DNA from: Paracoccaceae bacterium | Lineage (GTDB): Bacteria; Pseudomonadota; Alphaproteobacteria; Rhodobacterales; Rhodobacteraceae | Direction: 5' to 3' | Assembly: GCA_020832445.1 (NCBI GenBank) | Contig: JAFIEO010000008.1 | Location: forward strand, 36,389 to 100,388 | DNA: 64,000 nt | In this document: positions 44,314-53,810 of the stretch, piece after piece | How the letters are laid out: each line of letters opens with the position of its first letter | Position numbering within the stretch: position 1 is the first letter of the stretch | Program-made: the position numbers and the translations under genes | The notes under the pieces: model-generated | What the model was told of the DNA's origin: nothing | The model's input: only the letters and a program-made list of their open reading frames with translations | Database searches by the model: none

Positions 44314-45186
44314 TTAGTCCGACGATGCGACTTGAACGGCCTGCTGTGCGCGCGGGGCATCTGCGAATTCCGCGCCCTGACGTTCCAGCCATGCAAGATA
44401 TTCTTCTTCGCTAACCACTTTCACGGTGATGGGCATATAGGCATGCGCAATCCCGCACAGTTCCGAACACTGGCCGAAATAGATGCCTTCTTCTTCGGCG
44501 TTGAACCAAAGCTCTGCCAGACGACCGGGAACGCCGTCTTGCTTCACACCAAAGGCCGGAATGGTCCAGGAATGGATCACGTCCGCCGCGGTGACCTGCA
44601 ACACGATGTTCTGGTTCACCGGCACGACCATGGCGGTGTCTGTCGCCAGAAGATACAGATCATCGGTGTAGCCATAATCCGCCAGCTCGTCCCGCTCCAG
44701 CATGAACTGCGAGAATTCGACACCGTGGTCGACATACTCATAGCCCCAATACCACTGGAACCCGGTGACCTTGATGGTCACATCGGCTTCGGGCATGATT
44801 TGCTGATGGCGCAGCGCGGGGAAGGTGAACAGCGCGATAAACAACAAAATCAGCGCGGGAACGACAGTCCATGCAATCTCAAGCGGGGTATTGTGCGTGA
44901 ACCGCGCAGGTTCGGGGTTTGCGCGACGGTTGTGGAACACAATCACCCAGATCAACAGGCCCGTAACAAAGATCGTGATCGGCACAATGATCCACAACAG
45001 CAGATCATCCAAAAACCGCACTTCACGCGCCAGCGCGGTGAAGGGCGTCTGCAGCGATGTGCCATCGGGCACAGGTGCGCCCAGAACCGGCAACTGCGGC
45101 AACAAGTCGTCAGCAGCAGCTTTCGTTGCGGCGGCAACCGACACAAACGCGGCGATCAATGGCGTTATAGCTTTGAAAAGGCGCAT
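44314..45186 (-). CDS. coxB: Cytochrome c oxidase subunit II
   Basis: The 290-residue subunit has a signal peptide (MRLFKAITPLIAAFVSVAAA), two transmembrane helices (LLLWIIVPITIFVTGLLIWVIVF and TVVPALILLFIALFTFPAL) and a periplasmic CuA cupredoxin domain. The CuA ligands are in GQCSELCGIAHAYM and the aromatic WYWGYEY stretch carries cytochrome c electron entry. It is the first gene of the oxidase operon. An FNR-type box lies 153 bases upstream. Confidence 0.97.
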   Translation of the reverse strand: MRLFKAITPLIAAFVSVAAATKAAADDLLPQLPVLGAPVPDGTSLQTPFTALAREVRFLDDLLLWIIVPITIFVTGLLIWVIVFHNRRANPEPARFTHNTPLEIAWTVVPALILLFIALFTFPALRHQQIMPEADVTIKVTGFQWYWGYEYVDHGVEFSQFMLERDELADYGYTDDLYLLATDTAMVVPVNQNIVLQVTAADVIHSWTIPAFGVKQDGVPGRLAELWFNAEEEGIYFGQCSELCGIAHAYMPITVKVVSEEEYLAWLERQGAEFADAPRAQQAVQVASSD

Positions 45187-45338
45187 ATTTCTTTTCCCGT
45201 TCTTCTACGCGGCGATTCTGCCGCTTGCCCTGGCACATGCTTAAATCCTGCATGCCATGGAATCCCGTTGAGGTTTGTCTTTGTAAAATCATATTCCTGA
45301 ACATAGAACAAGCAAAACGATGCGACAGAATGTCGTTT

Positions 45339-45352
45339 TTGATCCAGATCAA
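45339..45352. promoter_or_regulatory. FNR/FnrL-type binding site
   Basis: TTGAT-CCAG-ATCAA is a perfect match to the TTGAT-N4-ATCAA consensus of FNR-family regulators. It lies between divergent coxB (start 45186) and tldD (start 45414), so oxygen could control the oxidase operon, tldD or both. Confidence 0.7.
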
Positions 45353-45413
45353 CGACACCATGTCAAGCTGTAGCGCAGCGCGGCATCCCTCTGACAAAGA
45401 AGGCTAAATATAC

Positions 45414-46835
45414 ATGAGTGATACAGATTTTCGCCCCTTCGATACCATGCTGGACGAAACCCTTGCCTTGCAGGTGCTACAAGATGCCACAGCCGGTGCC
45501 GATGATGGCGAGTTGTTTCTGGAACGCCGTGTGTCGGAATCATTGTTGCTTGATGACCAGCGCGTAAAGTCGGCCAGCTACAACGCCGCCGAAGGGTTTG
45601 GCCTGCGCGCCGTGCAGGGCGAGGTGACGGGCTATGCGCATTCCACACATATGACCATGGACGCCCTGCGCCGCGCGGCCCAGACGGCGCGGCTGGCCGT
45701 CGGGCATGGTGGCGGAACACTTGCAGATGCGCCCAGTCCCACCAACCAGCGCCTGTATACGGACGCGGACCCCATTTCGGGCGCGGCGTTTTCAGTCAAG
45801 CTGGACCTGCTGCGCGAAATTGACGATTTCCTGCGGGCACTGGACGCGCGTGTTGTTCAGGTCTCGGTGTCGATGGCGGCATCCTTGCAACAGGTTGAAA
45901 TCCTGCGCCCCGAAGGGCTGCGCCTGCGCGACACGCGCCCCATGAGCAGGCTGAACATATCGGTCATTGTCGAACAGGACGGGCGCCGCGAATCCGGCAG
46001 TGCAGGCGGTGGCGGTCGTGCAGGGCTGGACGGCGTGATGGCCCGCGATGTCTGGCAATCCATGGCCCGCGAGGCGCTGCGCATTGCCGTGGTCAACCTG
46101 CGCGCCGAACCTGCGCCGGCGGGGGTTATGGATGTGGTGCTTGGCCCCGGCTGGCCCGGAATTTTGCTGCATGAGGCCATCGGCCACGGGCTGGAAGGGG
46201 ATTTCAACCGCAAGGGAAGTTCCGCCTTCGCGGGCCTGATGGGCAAACAGATCGCGGCTAAGGGCGTGACCGTGCTGGATGACGGCACGCTGCCCGACCG
46301 GCGCGGGTCCATCACCATAGATGACGAAGGGACACCGGGCGCGCGCAATGTCCTTATAGAGGACGGCGTGCTGGTGGGGTATATGCAGGACCGCCAGAAT
46401 GCCCGCCTGATGGGGGTCGCGCCCACAGGCAACGGGCGGCGCGAATCCTATGCCCATGCGCCCATGCCACGCATGACCAACACCTATATGCAGGGCGGCG
46501 ATGCCACGCCCGCGGAAATTCTGGCCGACCTGAAGGACGGGATTTATGCCGTAGGCTTCGGCGGCGGGCAGGTCGATATTACCAATGGCAAATTCGTCTT
46601 TTCCTGCACCGAGGCGTATCGCGTGAAGGATGGCAAGGTCGGCGCACCCGTCAAAGGGGCCACCCTTATCGGCGATGGCGCGACCGCGCTGACCAAAATA
46701 CGCGCAATCGGCAATGATATGGCGCTTGATCCCGGCATGGGCACCTGCGGCAAGGCGGGCCAATGGGTGCCGGTCGGTGTGGGCCAGCCAACATTGATGA
46801 TTGGCGGGCTGACAGTTGGCGGCAGCGGCACCTGA
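45414..46835 (+). CDS. tldD: Metalloprotease TldD
   Basis: The 473-residue zinc-dependent protease carries the HExxxH motif HEAIGHGLEGD (His253, Glu254, His258), the defining feature of TldD. GVAPTGNGRRESYAHAPMPRMTN and the ending GVGQPTLMIGGLTVGGSGT are conserved. TldD normally works with TldE (PmbA), which is not in the window, to degrade unfolded peptides and toxins such as CcdA or microcin leaders. It diverges from coxB, sharing the region with the FNR box. Confidence 0.96.
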   Translation: MSDTDFRPFDTMLDETLALQVLQDATAGADDGELFLERRVSESLLLDDQRVKSASYNAAEGFGLRAVQGEVTGYAHSTHMTMDALRRAAQTARLAVGHGGGTLADAPSPTNQRLYTDADPISGAAFSVKLDLLREIDDFLRALDARVVQVSVSMAASLQQVEILRPEGLRLRDTRPMSRLNISVIVEQDGRRESGSAGGGGRAGLDGVMARDVWQSMAREALRIAVVNLRAEPAPAGVMDVVLGPGWPGILLHEAIGHGLEGDFNRKGSSAFAGLMGKQIAAKGVTVLDDGTLPDRRGSITIDDEGTPGARNVLIEDGVLVGYMQDRQNARLMGVAPTGNGRRESYAHAPMPRMTNTYMQGGDATPAEILADLKDGIYAVGFGGGQVDITNGKFVFSCTEAYRVKDGKVGAPVKGATLIGDGATALTKIRAIGNDMALDPGMGTCGKAGQWVPVGVGQPTLMIGGLTVGGSGT

Positions 46836-46885
46836 CGCCAGATCAGGTGAAAATTTTTGGAAAAACTTCTGGGCGGGTGGAAATC

Positions 46886-46900
46886 TTTACAATGTTTTAA
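46886..46900 (+). promoter_or_regulatory. Candidate CtrA box upstream of dprA
   Basis: TTTA-CAATGTT-TTAA matches the CtrA consensus TTAA-N7-TTAA with one mismatch and exact spacing, 46 bases before the dprA ATG. In Rhodobacter capsulatus dprA is CtrA-dependent, which supports the guess. Short AT-rich matches are common, so confidence is low. Confidence 0.3.
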
Positions 46901-46945
46901 CTAACTCGGTGCAGATTAAGGCAAGAATGAGGCGAGGTTGACCGG

Positions 46946-48124
46946 ATGGCGAAAGATTTGTTTTCTTCTCACCCACCCTTCACCCCACCCATGAAGGAAG
47001 AAGACAGGCTATCCTGGCTTCGCCTCATTCGATCTGCCCGCGTCGGGCCAACGACGTTCTTCCGGCTTATGTCGGAATATGGCACCGCAGAAGCGGCCCT
47101 GGACGCCCTGCCAAAAATTGCGCAGGCCGCCGGGGTAGATGCCTATATTCCGTTTCCCGCCGACAAGGCCCGCGCCGAAATCGACCTTGCCCGCGCCAAA
47201 GGGGCGCGCATGCTGTGCTTTGGGACGGACGCATATCCCGCAACGCTGGCCAGCATACACGCGCCGCCCCCTGTCTTGTGGTGCATGGGTCAGCGCGCAC
47301 CCATATTGCGGCCAATGGTTGCCATTGTGGGTGCGCGCAACGCCTCCAGCCTTGGCACGCGCATGGCGCGCACTTTGGCCGACGGGCTGGGGCATGAAGG
47401 ATACACTATTGTTTCCGGTCTGGCCCGCGGGGTTGATGCGGCAGCCCATCATGCCAGCCTGAAAACCGGCACGATTGCGGTTATGGGGGGCGGGGTGGAT
47501 GTTATCTATCCCACGGAAAACACCGTTCTTGCCGCCGCCATTGCCGATCAGGGGTTGCGCCTGTCGGAAGCGCCTATGGGCCTTTATCCGCAAGCACGGC
47601 ATTTTCCGCCCCGCAACCGCATTATTTCCGGTCTGGCACTGGCAGTGGTAGTGGTTGAAGCGGCTGAAAAATCCGGCACGCTGATTACGGCACGCGATGC
47701 ACTGGACCAAGGGCGCGAAATCATGGCCGTGCCCGGCCACCCCGTTGACGGGCGCGCAGGCGGGTGCAACGGCCTGATCCGTGACGGCGCAACCCTTGTG
47801 CGCCATGTCGATGACATTCTGGAAGTTCTGCAAAGGCTGCAAGATTGCCCGCCCAAGGCCGGCGACAGCGCCAAACCCTGCACAAATGAAGCGGACGGAT
47901 GCGCGCCGCGCACATCCCCGAACACCGCGTCCAAAAATGCCACCCCGCTGGATGCCCGTATCCTTGCCCTGCTTGGTCCCACCCCCACCGCAGAAGATCA
48001 GCTTATCCGCGATTTGCAGATGTCCGCCGCACAGATTTCGCCAGTATTGGTGACGCTGGAATTGCAGGGAGTGGTGCAACGCCACCCCGGTGGGCTGGTC
48101 AGCAAGGCACAACCGCACCATTGA
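46946..48124 (+). CDS. dprA: DNA-processing protein DprA
   Basis: The 392-residue protein binds incoming single-stranded DNA and loads RecA. It has an N-terminal SAM-like helical region, then the Rossmann core VAIVGARNASSLGTRMARTLADGLGHEGYTIVSGLARGVD and GGGVDVIYPTEN, then PPRNRIISGLALAVVVVEAAEKSGTLITA. A C-terminal winged-helix segment (PTAEDQLIRDLQMSAAQISPVL) completes the family architecture. In Rhodobacter it is needed to receive gene transfer agent DNA. It lies upstream of topA, which is a frequent arrangement. Confidence 0.95.
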   Translation: MAKDLFSSHPPFTPPMKEEDRLSWLRLIRSARVGPTTFFRLMSEYGTAEAALDALPKIAQAAGVDAYIPFPADKARAEIDLARAKGARMLCFGTDAYPATLASIHAPPPVLWCMGQRAPILRPMVAIVGARNASSLGTRMARTLADGLGHEGYTIVSGLARGVDAAAHHASLKTGTIAVMGGGVDVIYPTENTVLAAAIADQGLRLSEAPMGLYPQARHFPPRNRIISGLALAVVVVEAAEKSGTLITARDALDQGREIMAVPGHPVDGRAGGCNGLIRDGATLVRHVDDILEVLQRLQDCPPKAGDSAKPCTNEADGCAPRTSPNTASKNATPLDARILALLGPTPTAEDQLIRDLQMSAAQISPVLVTLELQGVVQRHPGGLVSKAQPHH

Positions 48125-48287
48125 ACAGAAAGACACGTAAAAGCTGTGTTCGGGGCGCGGTGCGCCAGCGGCAGTTTAGCGCAAACTTGCGGCGCGGGTG
48201 CCCCTTGCATTGACATTCCCTTCCCCGCCCTCACATTAGGGCCAGCCCGCGCAAACCCGCCTGAGCAAGGATAAACCGAGGAATTTT

Positions 48288-50867
48288 ATGGCAGTCGTCG
48301 TCGTCGAATCGCCCGCCAAGGCCAAGACAATCAACAAATATCTGGGGCCGGGCTACACGGTTCTTGCGTCTTTTGGCCATGTCCGCGACCTGCCGCCAAA
48401 AGATGGTTCTGTCGACCCCGAGCATGATTTCGAGATGAAATGGGAGATCGCAAGCGATTCCCGCAAGCATGTAAAGGCCATCGCCGACGCCCTGAAGGAC
48501 GACAACGAACTGATCCTTGCGACGGACCCCGACCGCGAAGGCGAAGCGATCAGCTGGCACCTGACCGAAGCGCTGGAAAAATCGCGCGCGATCAAGAAAA
48601 CCACATCGGTCAAGCGTGTGGTATTCAACGCCATCACCAAAGCCGCCGTGACCGAAGCCATGAAAAACCCGCGCGAAGTGGACATGCCGCTGGTGCGCGC
48701 CTATCTGGCGCGGCGTGCGCTGGACTATCTGGTGGGGTTCAACCTGTCGCCGGTTCTGTGGCGCAAACTGCCCGGTGCGAAATCGGCAGGGCGCGTGCAA
48801 TCTGTCTGCCTGCGCCTGATTGTCGAACGCGAGATGGAGATCGAGGCATTTCGCAGTCAGGAATACTGGTCTGTATCCGCAGGTCTGACCACGCCGCGCG
48901 GGGTGGAATTCAGCGCCAAGCTGGTCAGTTTCGCAGGCAAGAAGCTGGACAAGTTCGATCTGGCAACATCGGAAGCGGCGGAACTGGCCGTGCAGGCCGT
49001 CCAGTCACGCGACCTGACGGTCACCTCGGTCGAGGCAAAACCCGGCAGCCGCAACCCGTCGGCCCCCTTCATGACATCGACCCTGCAACAAGAAGCCAGC
49101 CGCAAATTCGGCATGGGCGCAAAACACTGCATGTCCACCGCACAGCGCCTGTATGAAGCAGGCTACATCACCTATATGCGGACAGATGGCATCGACATGG
49201 CCCCCGAGGCCGTGATGGCCACGCGCGATGTCATCAAGGACCGCTACGGCGCGGATTATGTGCCGAAATCCCCGCGGATGTATAAAAACAAGGCCAAGAA
49301 CGCGCAGGAAGCGCATGAATGTATCCGCCCCACGGAAATGGCCACCAGCCCCGACCGGCTGAAAATCACCGATAGCGACCAGCGCAAATTGTATGATCTG
49401 ATCTGGAAACGGACAATCGCCTGCCAGATGGAAGCCGCGCGTCTGGAACGCACCACGGTTGAAATTGGCAGCCGCGACGGGCAGGTGGGCCTGCGCGCCA
49501 CGGGTCAGGTTGTGCTGTTTGACGGGTTCCTGAAGGTCTATGAAGAAGGGCGCGACGATGTTGTCGATGATGACGACAAGCGCCTGCCGCAAATGGCCCA
49601 AGGCGATGCGCTGGCCAAGCGTTCCGTCACGCCAGAGCAGCATTTCACCCAGCCGCCCCCCCGCTATACCGAGGCTACGCTGGTCAAGCGCATGGAAGAG
49701 CTGGGCATTGGCCGCCCGTCCACCTATGCCAGCATTGTCACCACGATTCAGGATCGCGGCTATGTCGTCAAGGACAAGAACCGCCTGATTGCACAGGATA
49801 AGGGCCGCTTGGTCACCATTTTCCTTGTCAATTATTTCAGCCGCTATCTGGAATATGATTTCACCGCAGCACTGGAAGAACAGCTTGACGATGTGTCCGC
49901 TGGTGAACGCGACTACAAGGAAGTGCTGGAACGCTTCTGGCGCGATTTTTCCGCCGCAATCGCAGAAACATCGGAATTGCGCATCACCGAAGTGCTGGAA
50001 AAAATTGATGAGGTTCTGGCACCGCATCTGTACCCCCCGCGCGAAGATGGCAGTGACCCCCGGTCCTGCCCGAAATGTGGCGCAGGGCGGCTGAACCTGA
50101 AAACCGCACGCTCTGGCGGGGCCTTCATCGGGTGCAACAACTACCCTGAATGCCGCTACACCCGCCCCCTTGCCGGCGAAGGCGAAGGCAATGCCGAACT
50201 TGCAGGCGACGGCAAGCTGCTGGGCCATGATGCGGGCGACCCGATTTCGCTGCGCACAGGGCGTTTTGGCCCCTATGTCCAGCGCGGAGAGGCAACAACA
50301 GAAATCCCCAAACCGCCCCGCGCATCATTGCCCAAAGGGTGGGAAATCGACAGCATTGATCTGGAACGCGCGCTTATGCTGCTGGCCCTGCCGCGCCCTG
50401 TCGGCCCCCACCCCGAAGATGGCGAGTTGATAGAGGCGGGCATCGGGCGCTATGGCCCGTTCGTCAAACACGGCAAGAAATACGCCAACCTGCCAGAGGT
50501 GGACGAGGTGTTCACCATTGGCATGAACCGCGCGGTAGAGGTGCTGGCCGCCAAGCAAATCCGCGGGCGGGCGGTGGCCGAGCCGCTGAAAACACTGGGC
50601 GCGCACCCCGATGGCGGTGATCTGGCCGTAATGAAGGGGCGTTACGGCCCCTATGTCAAATGGGAGAAGATCAACGCAACCCTGCCGAAAGACATGGAAC
50701 CGGACACCATAACGCTGGAACAGGCGGTTGAACTGGTGAATGCCAAGGCCGCGACCAAACCCAAGGCGAAGAAACCCGCCGCCAAAAAAGCCGCTGCCAA
50801 GAAACCCGCGGCCAAAAAGCCAGCCGCAAAGAAGGCCAGCCCGAAGAAGAAACCTGCCGAGGGCTGA
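48288..50867 (+). CDS. topA: DNA topoisomerase I
   Basis: The 859-residue type IA enzyme relaxes negative supercoils. The TOPRIM motif [15 protein letters not shown] is near residue 75, the catalytic Tyr is Y296 in YITYMRTDG, and Cys4 zinc-ribbon remnants are at [29 protein letters not shown]. The C-terminal 40 residues are a lysine/alanine tail built on repeats of [10 protein letters not shown] and KKPAAKK. GAGGAATTTT precedes the ATG. A TTGACA at 48210-48215 could be the -35 of its promoter. It is one of the larger topA proteins because of the tail. Confidence 0.97.
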   Translation: MAVVVVESPAKAKTINKYLGPGYTVLASFGHVRDLPPKDGSVDPEHDFEMKWEIASDSRKHVKAIADALKDDNELILATDPDREGEAISWHLTEALEKSRAIKKTTSVKRVVFNAITKAAVTEAMKNPREVDMPLVRAYLARRALDYLVGFNLSPVLWRKLPGAKSAGRVQSVCLRLIVEREMEIEAFRSQEYWSVSAGLTTPRGVEFSAKLVSFAGKKLDKFDLATSEAAELAVQAVQSRDLTVTSVEAKPGSRNPSAPFMTSTLQQEASRKFGMGAKHCMSTAQRLYEAGYITYMRTDGIDMAPEAVMATRDVIKDRYGADYVPKSPRMYKNKAKNAQEAHECIRPTEMATSPDRLKITDSDQRKLYDLIWKRTIACQMEAARLERTTVEIGSRDGQVGLRATGQVVLFDGFLKVYEEGRDDVVDDDDKRLPQMAQGDALAKRSVTPEQHFTQPPPRYTEATLVKRMEELGIGRPSTYASIVTTIQDRGYVVKDKNRLIAQDKGRLVTIFLVNYFSRYLEYDFTAALEEQLDDVSAGERDYKEVLERFWRDFSAAIAETSELRITEVLEKIDEVLAPHLYPPREDGSDPRSCPKCGAGRLNLKTARSGGAFIGCNNYPECRYTRPLAGEGEGNAELAGDGKLLGHDAGDPISLRTGRFGPYVQRGEATTEIPKPPRASLPKGWEIDSIDLERALMLLALPRPVGPHPEDGELIEAGIGRYGPFVKHGKKYANLPEVDEVFTIGMNRAVEVLAAKQIRGRAVAEPLKTLGAHPDGGDLAVMKGRYGPYVKWEKINATLPKDMEPDTITLEQAVELVNAKAATKPKAKKPAAKKAAAKKPAAKKPAAKKASPKKKPAEG

Positions 50868-50952
50868 CACATCCGCAACCTGTGCAAGTGTTGACTTCAC
50901 CACAATGCCGCGCCATCAGATTGGCCAGATCACGAATGGAGGGAATGAAGCA

Positions 50953-51648
50953 ATGAAGAAAGTCTACGGCTCTGCCACCGAGGCCCTGGACGGGCTGCTA
51001 TTTGACGGGATGACCATTGCCGCAGGCGGTTTTGGCCTGTGCGGCATTCCCGAACTGCTGATTGATGCAATTCGGGATGCAGGCACGAAGAATCTGACCA
51101 TCGCATCCAACAATGCAGGCGTGGATGATTTCGGCCTTGGCGTGCTTTTGAAAACCCGTCAGGTCAAGAAAATGATGTCATCCTATGTCGGCGAGAATGC
51201 GGAATTCATGCGCCAGTATCTGAGCGGAGAGCTGGAACTGGAATTCAACCCGCAGGGCACTTTGGCCGAACGCATGCGCGCAGGCGGTGCGGGCATTCCG
51301 GGATTTTACACGCGCACCGGCGTCGGAACCCAGATTGCCGAAGGCAAAGAGCATAAGGAATTCGGCGGCGAAACCTTCATTCTGGAACGCGGAATCATGG
51401 CTGATCTGTCCATCGTGAAGGCGTGGAAGGCCGACACCACCGGCAATGCGATTTTCCGCAAGACAGCGCGCAACTTCAACCCGCCAGCCGCAAAGTGCGG
51501 CAAAATCTGCGTGCTGGAGGTTGAGGAAATCGTGGAACCCGGCACCCTTGACCCGGATCATGTGCATCTGCCGGGCATCTATGTGAACCGCCTGATTCAG
51601 GGACAGCACGAAAAACGCATCGAACAGCGCACGACGCGCGCGGCTTAA
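50953..51648 (+). CDS. scoA: Succinyl-CoA:3-ketoacid CoA-transferase, subunit A
   Basis: The 231-residue alpha subunit transfers CoA from succinyl-CoA to acetoacetate, entering ketone bodies or 3-oxoacids into metabolism. The CoA-binding [20 protein letters not shown] is near residues 24-43, and the [31 protein letters not shown] stretch is typical. ATG 50953 is preceded by GGAGGGAATGAAG; upstream in-frame codons overlap topA and are not real. It is followed by subunit B after 13 bases. Confidence 0.93.
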   Translation: MKKVYGSATEALDGLLFDGMTIAAGGFGLCGIPELLIDAIRDAGTKNLTIASNNAGVDDFGLGVLLKTRQVKKMMSSYVGENAEFMRQYLSGELELEFNPQGTLAERMRAGGAGIPGFYTRTGVGTQIAEGKEHKEFGGETFILERGIMADLSIVKAWKADTTGNAIFRKTARNFNPPAAKCGKICVLEVEEIVEPGTLDPDHVHLPGIYVNRLIQGQHEKRIEQRTTRAA

Positions 51649-51661
51649 GGGGGAACGACAC

Positions 51662-52291
51662 ATGGCTTGGGACCGCAACCAGATGGCCGCACGCGCGGCG
51701 CAGGAACTTCAGGACGGGATGTATGTGAACCTTGGTATCGGTATTCCGACACTGGTGGCCAATTACATCCCCGAAGGTGTGACTGTGACACTGCAATCAG
51801 AAAACGGGATGCTGGGCATCGGCCCCTTCCCGACCGAAGAAAATGTCGATGCAGACCTGATCAATGCAGGCAAGCAAACTGTGACGGCATTGCCGCATAC
51901 GGCCTATTTCGACAGTGCCGAATCCTTCGCCATGATCCGCGGTGGCAAGATCAACATGGCAATCCTTGGCGCGATGGAAGTTGCCGAAAACGGCGATATC
52001 GCAAACTGGATGATTCCGGGCAAACTGGTCAAGGGCATGGGTGGCGCTATGGACCTTGTCGCGGGCGTGGAACGCATTGTGGTGGTCATGGATCACACCA
52101 ATAAAGCGGGCGAGTCGAAATTGCTGAAAGCCTGCACCCTGCCGCTGACGGCACAAGGCGTCGTCAAGCGCATCATCACCAATCTGGGTGTTCTGGATGT
52201 GGTCGAAGGTGGGCTGAAAATCATCGAATGCGCCGATGGCGTCAGCGAAGATGACATTCGCAACGCGACCGAAGCTGCAATCGTGAACTGA
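51662..52291 (+). CDS. scoB: Succinyl-CoA:3-ketoacid CoA-transferase, subunit B
   Basis: The 209-residue beta subunit carries the catalytic glutamate in SENGMLGIGP, and VNLGIGIPTLVANYIP precedes it. The alpha and beta genes form a two-gene operon. GGGGAACGACAC before ATG 51662 is the ribosome site. The pair works in ketone-body or 3-oxoacid degradation; beta-ketoadipate CoA-transferase is a related alternative. A hairpin follows the stop. Confidence 0.93.
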   Translation: MAWDRNQMAARAAQELQDGMYVNLGIGIPTLVANYIPEGVTVTLQSENGMLGIGPFPTEENVDADLINAGKQTVTALPHTAYFDSAESFAMIRGGKINMAILGAMEVAENGDIANWMIPGKLVKGMGGAMDLVAGVERIVVVMDHTNKAGESKLLKACTLPLTAQGVVKRIITNLGVLDVVEGGLKIIECADGVSEDDIRNATEAAIVN

Positions 52292-52299
52292 TCTAATTC

Positions 52300-52327
52300 A
52301 GGGGCGGCCCGTTTGCGGGCGGCCCCT
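52300..52327. terminator. Bidirectional hairpin between scoB and enoyl-CoA hydratase
   Basis: AGGGGCGGCCCG, loop TTTG, CGGGCGGCCCCT (one mismatch) starts nine bases after the scoB stop and 14 bases before the end of the convergent hydratase gene. There is no T-run, so it may be a Rho-assisted or stabilising hairpin. Confidence 0.5.
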
Positions 52328-52340
52328 GACGCGCGCGGGC

Positions 52341-53132
52341 CTATTGCGCCCAATCGGGTTTTCGCTTGTCCAGAAAGGCAGAAATCCCTTCCTCGGTATC
52401 GCGCCACAGCATGTTTTCCACCATCACCTTGGCGGTATGGGCATAGGCGTCCGCCACACTCATTTCGGCCTGCGTGTAGAACGCCTGTTTGCCGATTTTC
52501 ACGGCATTTCCCAGCTTTCCGGCAACTGTCTGCGCCAGCGCCATGGTCTGGCTGTCCAGTTCGTCCGCGGCAACGACACGGTTGACCAGCCCCAGTTCTG
52601 CGGCGCGTGCTGCGTCTATGAATTGTCCGGTGGTCAGCATTTCAAACGCCTGTTTGCGCGGTATGTTGCGGGTCAGTGCGACCATGGGCGTGGAACAAAA
52701 CAGCCCGATATTCACCCCGTTCACCCCGAACCTTGTGCCTTCGGCAGCAACGGCCATATCGCAGCTTGCAACCAACTGGCAGCCAGCGGCGGTGGCAATT
52801 CCATGCACTTCGGCAATCACCGGTTGGGGCAGCGCCGGAATCACCTGCATCAGCGCCGCGCAGCGCGCAAACAAATCCGCGAAATAGGCAGCCCCCTTGT
52901 CATCCGTCGCGCGTCCGGCCTGCATTTCCTTCAGGTCATGCCCCGCACAAAACGCCTTGCCCGCGCCGCGCAAAACAATGACCTTGACGTCATTTTGCTG
53001 CGATAGCGCTGAAAGCTGCGCAGACAGCGCGGCAATCATCGCATCTGACAGCGCATTCAGATTGGACGGGGAATTCAGCGTAACCCGCGCAATCCCTGCC
53101 GTGACGTCACATTGAACAATTGCATCACTCAT
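52341..53132 (-). CDS. Enoyl-CoA hydratase/isomerase family protein
   Basis: The 263-residue crotonase-fold protein has the oxyanion-hole regions AGHDLKEMQ and AAGCQLVASCDMA, and the family's C-terminal ELGLVNRVV. It should hydrate or isomerise a 2-enoyl-CoA in fatty-acid or amino-acid oxidation. The usual catalytic glutamate pair is not obvious (the helix reads VNGVNIGLFCST), so it may belong to the ECHDC3-like branch of uncertain activity. It is convergent with scoAB and divergent from the thioesterase. Confidence 0.85.
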   Translation of the reverse strand: MSDAIVQCDVTAGIARVTLNSPSNLNALSDAMIAALSAQLSALSQQNDVKVIVLRGAGKAFCAGHDLKEMQAGRATDDKGAAYFADLFARCAALMQVIPALPQPVIAEVHGIATAAGCQLVASCDMAVAAEGTRFGVNGVNIGLFCSTPMVALTRNIPRKQAFEMLTTGQFIDAARAAELGLVNRVVAADELDSQTMALAQTVAGKLGNAVKIGKQAFYTQAEMSVADAYAHTAKVMVENMLWRDTEEGISAFLDKRKPDWAQ

Positions 53133-53210
53133 CTTGTCATTCCTCCCGTGCTGCGCAGACTATAGCGACGCAGGGATGCAGGCAAAAGTCAATCGTAACA
53201 GGGGGCAGGC

Positions 53211-53630
53211 ATGGAAATGAATCGCGCGGCGCTGACCGAATTTCTGAAATCCGAATTCCGGCAAGTCGCCGATATGTTTGCAATCGAAGATGTCAGGCCC
53301 AGCGCCGTAACTGTTCGCTTGCTGCATGATGAACGCCACCTGCGCCCGGGCGGCACTGTTTCAGGCCCGGCCATGTTCGCCTTGGCAGATGTGTCTGTCT
53401 ATCTGGCGATCCTGTCCATGATCGGGCCAAAGGCGCTAAGTGTGACGACGAATTGTTCCATCGATTTCATGCGCAAACCTGCCGCAAATGTCGATCTGAT
53501 CTGTCAGGCCCGAATCCTGAAACTGGGTCGCATTCTGGCAGTGGGGGATTGTCTGTTATTCTCTGACGGGCTGGAAGACCCCGTTGCGCGGGCGTCGCTG
53601 ACCTATTCCATCCCGCCGAACCCCGCCTGA
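53211..53630 (+). CDS. PaaI-family hotdog thioesterase
   Basis: The 139-residue single hotdog-fold protein resembles PaaI/YbgC-like acyl-CoA thioesterases. The motif GGTVSGPAMFALADVSVYLAIL occupies the central helix, with the catalytic Asp in LADVSVY. It would hydrolyse small acyl-CoA or phenylacetyl-CoA thioesters. It lies upstream of the RsmB-like gene, separated by the second structured element. Its start follows a GGGGGCAGGC ribosome site. Confidence 0.82.
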   Translation: MEMNRAALTEFLKSEFRQVADMFAIEDVRPSAVTVRLLHDERHLRPGGTVSGPAMFALADVSVYLAILSMIGPKALSVTTNCSIDFMRKPAANVDLICQARILKLGRILAVGDCLLFSDGLEDPVARASLTYSIPPNPA

Positions 53631-53665
53631 ACCGGCCAAACTCATAGCCCTGCCGCGACATGCGC

Positions 53666-53756
53666 CCAGAACGGCCACCCCCATGCGCAAGGCCCCTGAC
53701 GCAGGTCAGGGGCCGACAGGGCGGGCGGGTGGGCGCAATGGGGGTGGCCGTTCTGG
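53666..53756. repeat. Intergenic cruciform/G-quadruplex element 2
   Basis: The outer arms CCAGAACGGCCACCCCCATGCGC (53666-53688, 53733-53756) pair over 23 bases with one bulged base. Inside is a perfect 10-bp stem GGCCCCTGAC/GTCAGGGGCC (loop GCAG), then GGG-C-GGG-C-GGG-T-GGG (53719-53733), a canonical quadruplex motif with one-base loops. Layout and order match the element at 37555-37640, and both share ACGGCC in the left arm and GGGTGGGCG near the right. Confidence 0.8.
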
Positions 53757-53810
53757 TCAAGCGCGCCGCAGCTTGCTATGGCATATCCGGCAACCATCCC
53801 AGAGGATCAG

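Noticed and set aside
45187..45413. Terminator-like CGACA/TGTCG stem with T-run at 45323-45340
   Set aside because: It lies between divergent genes with nothing upstream to terminate. The T-run is part of the FNR-type site region; the 5-bp stem is weak.
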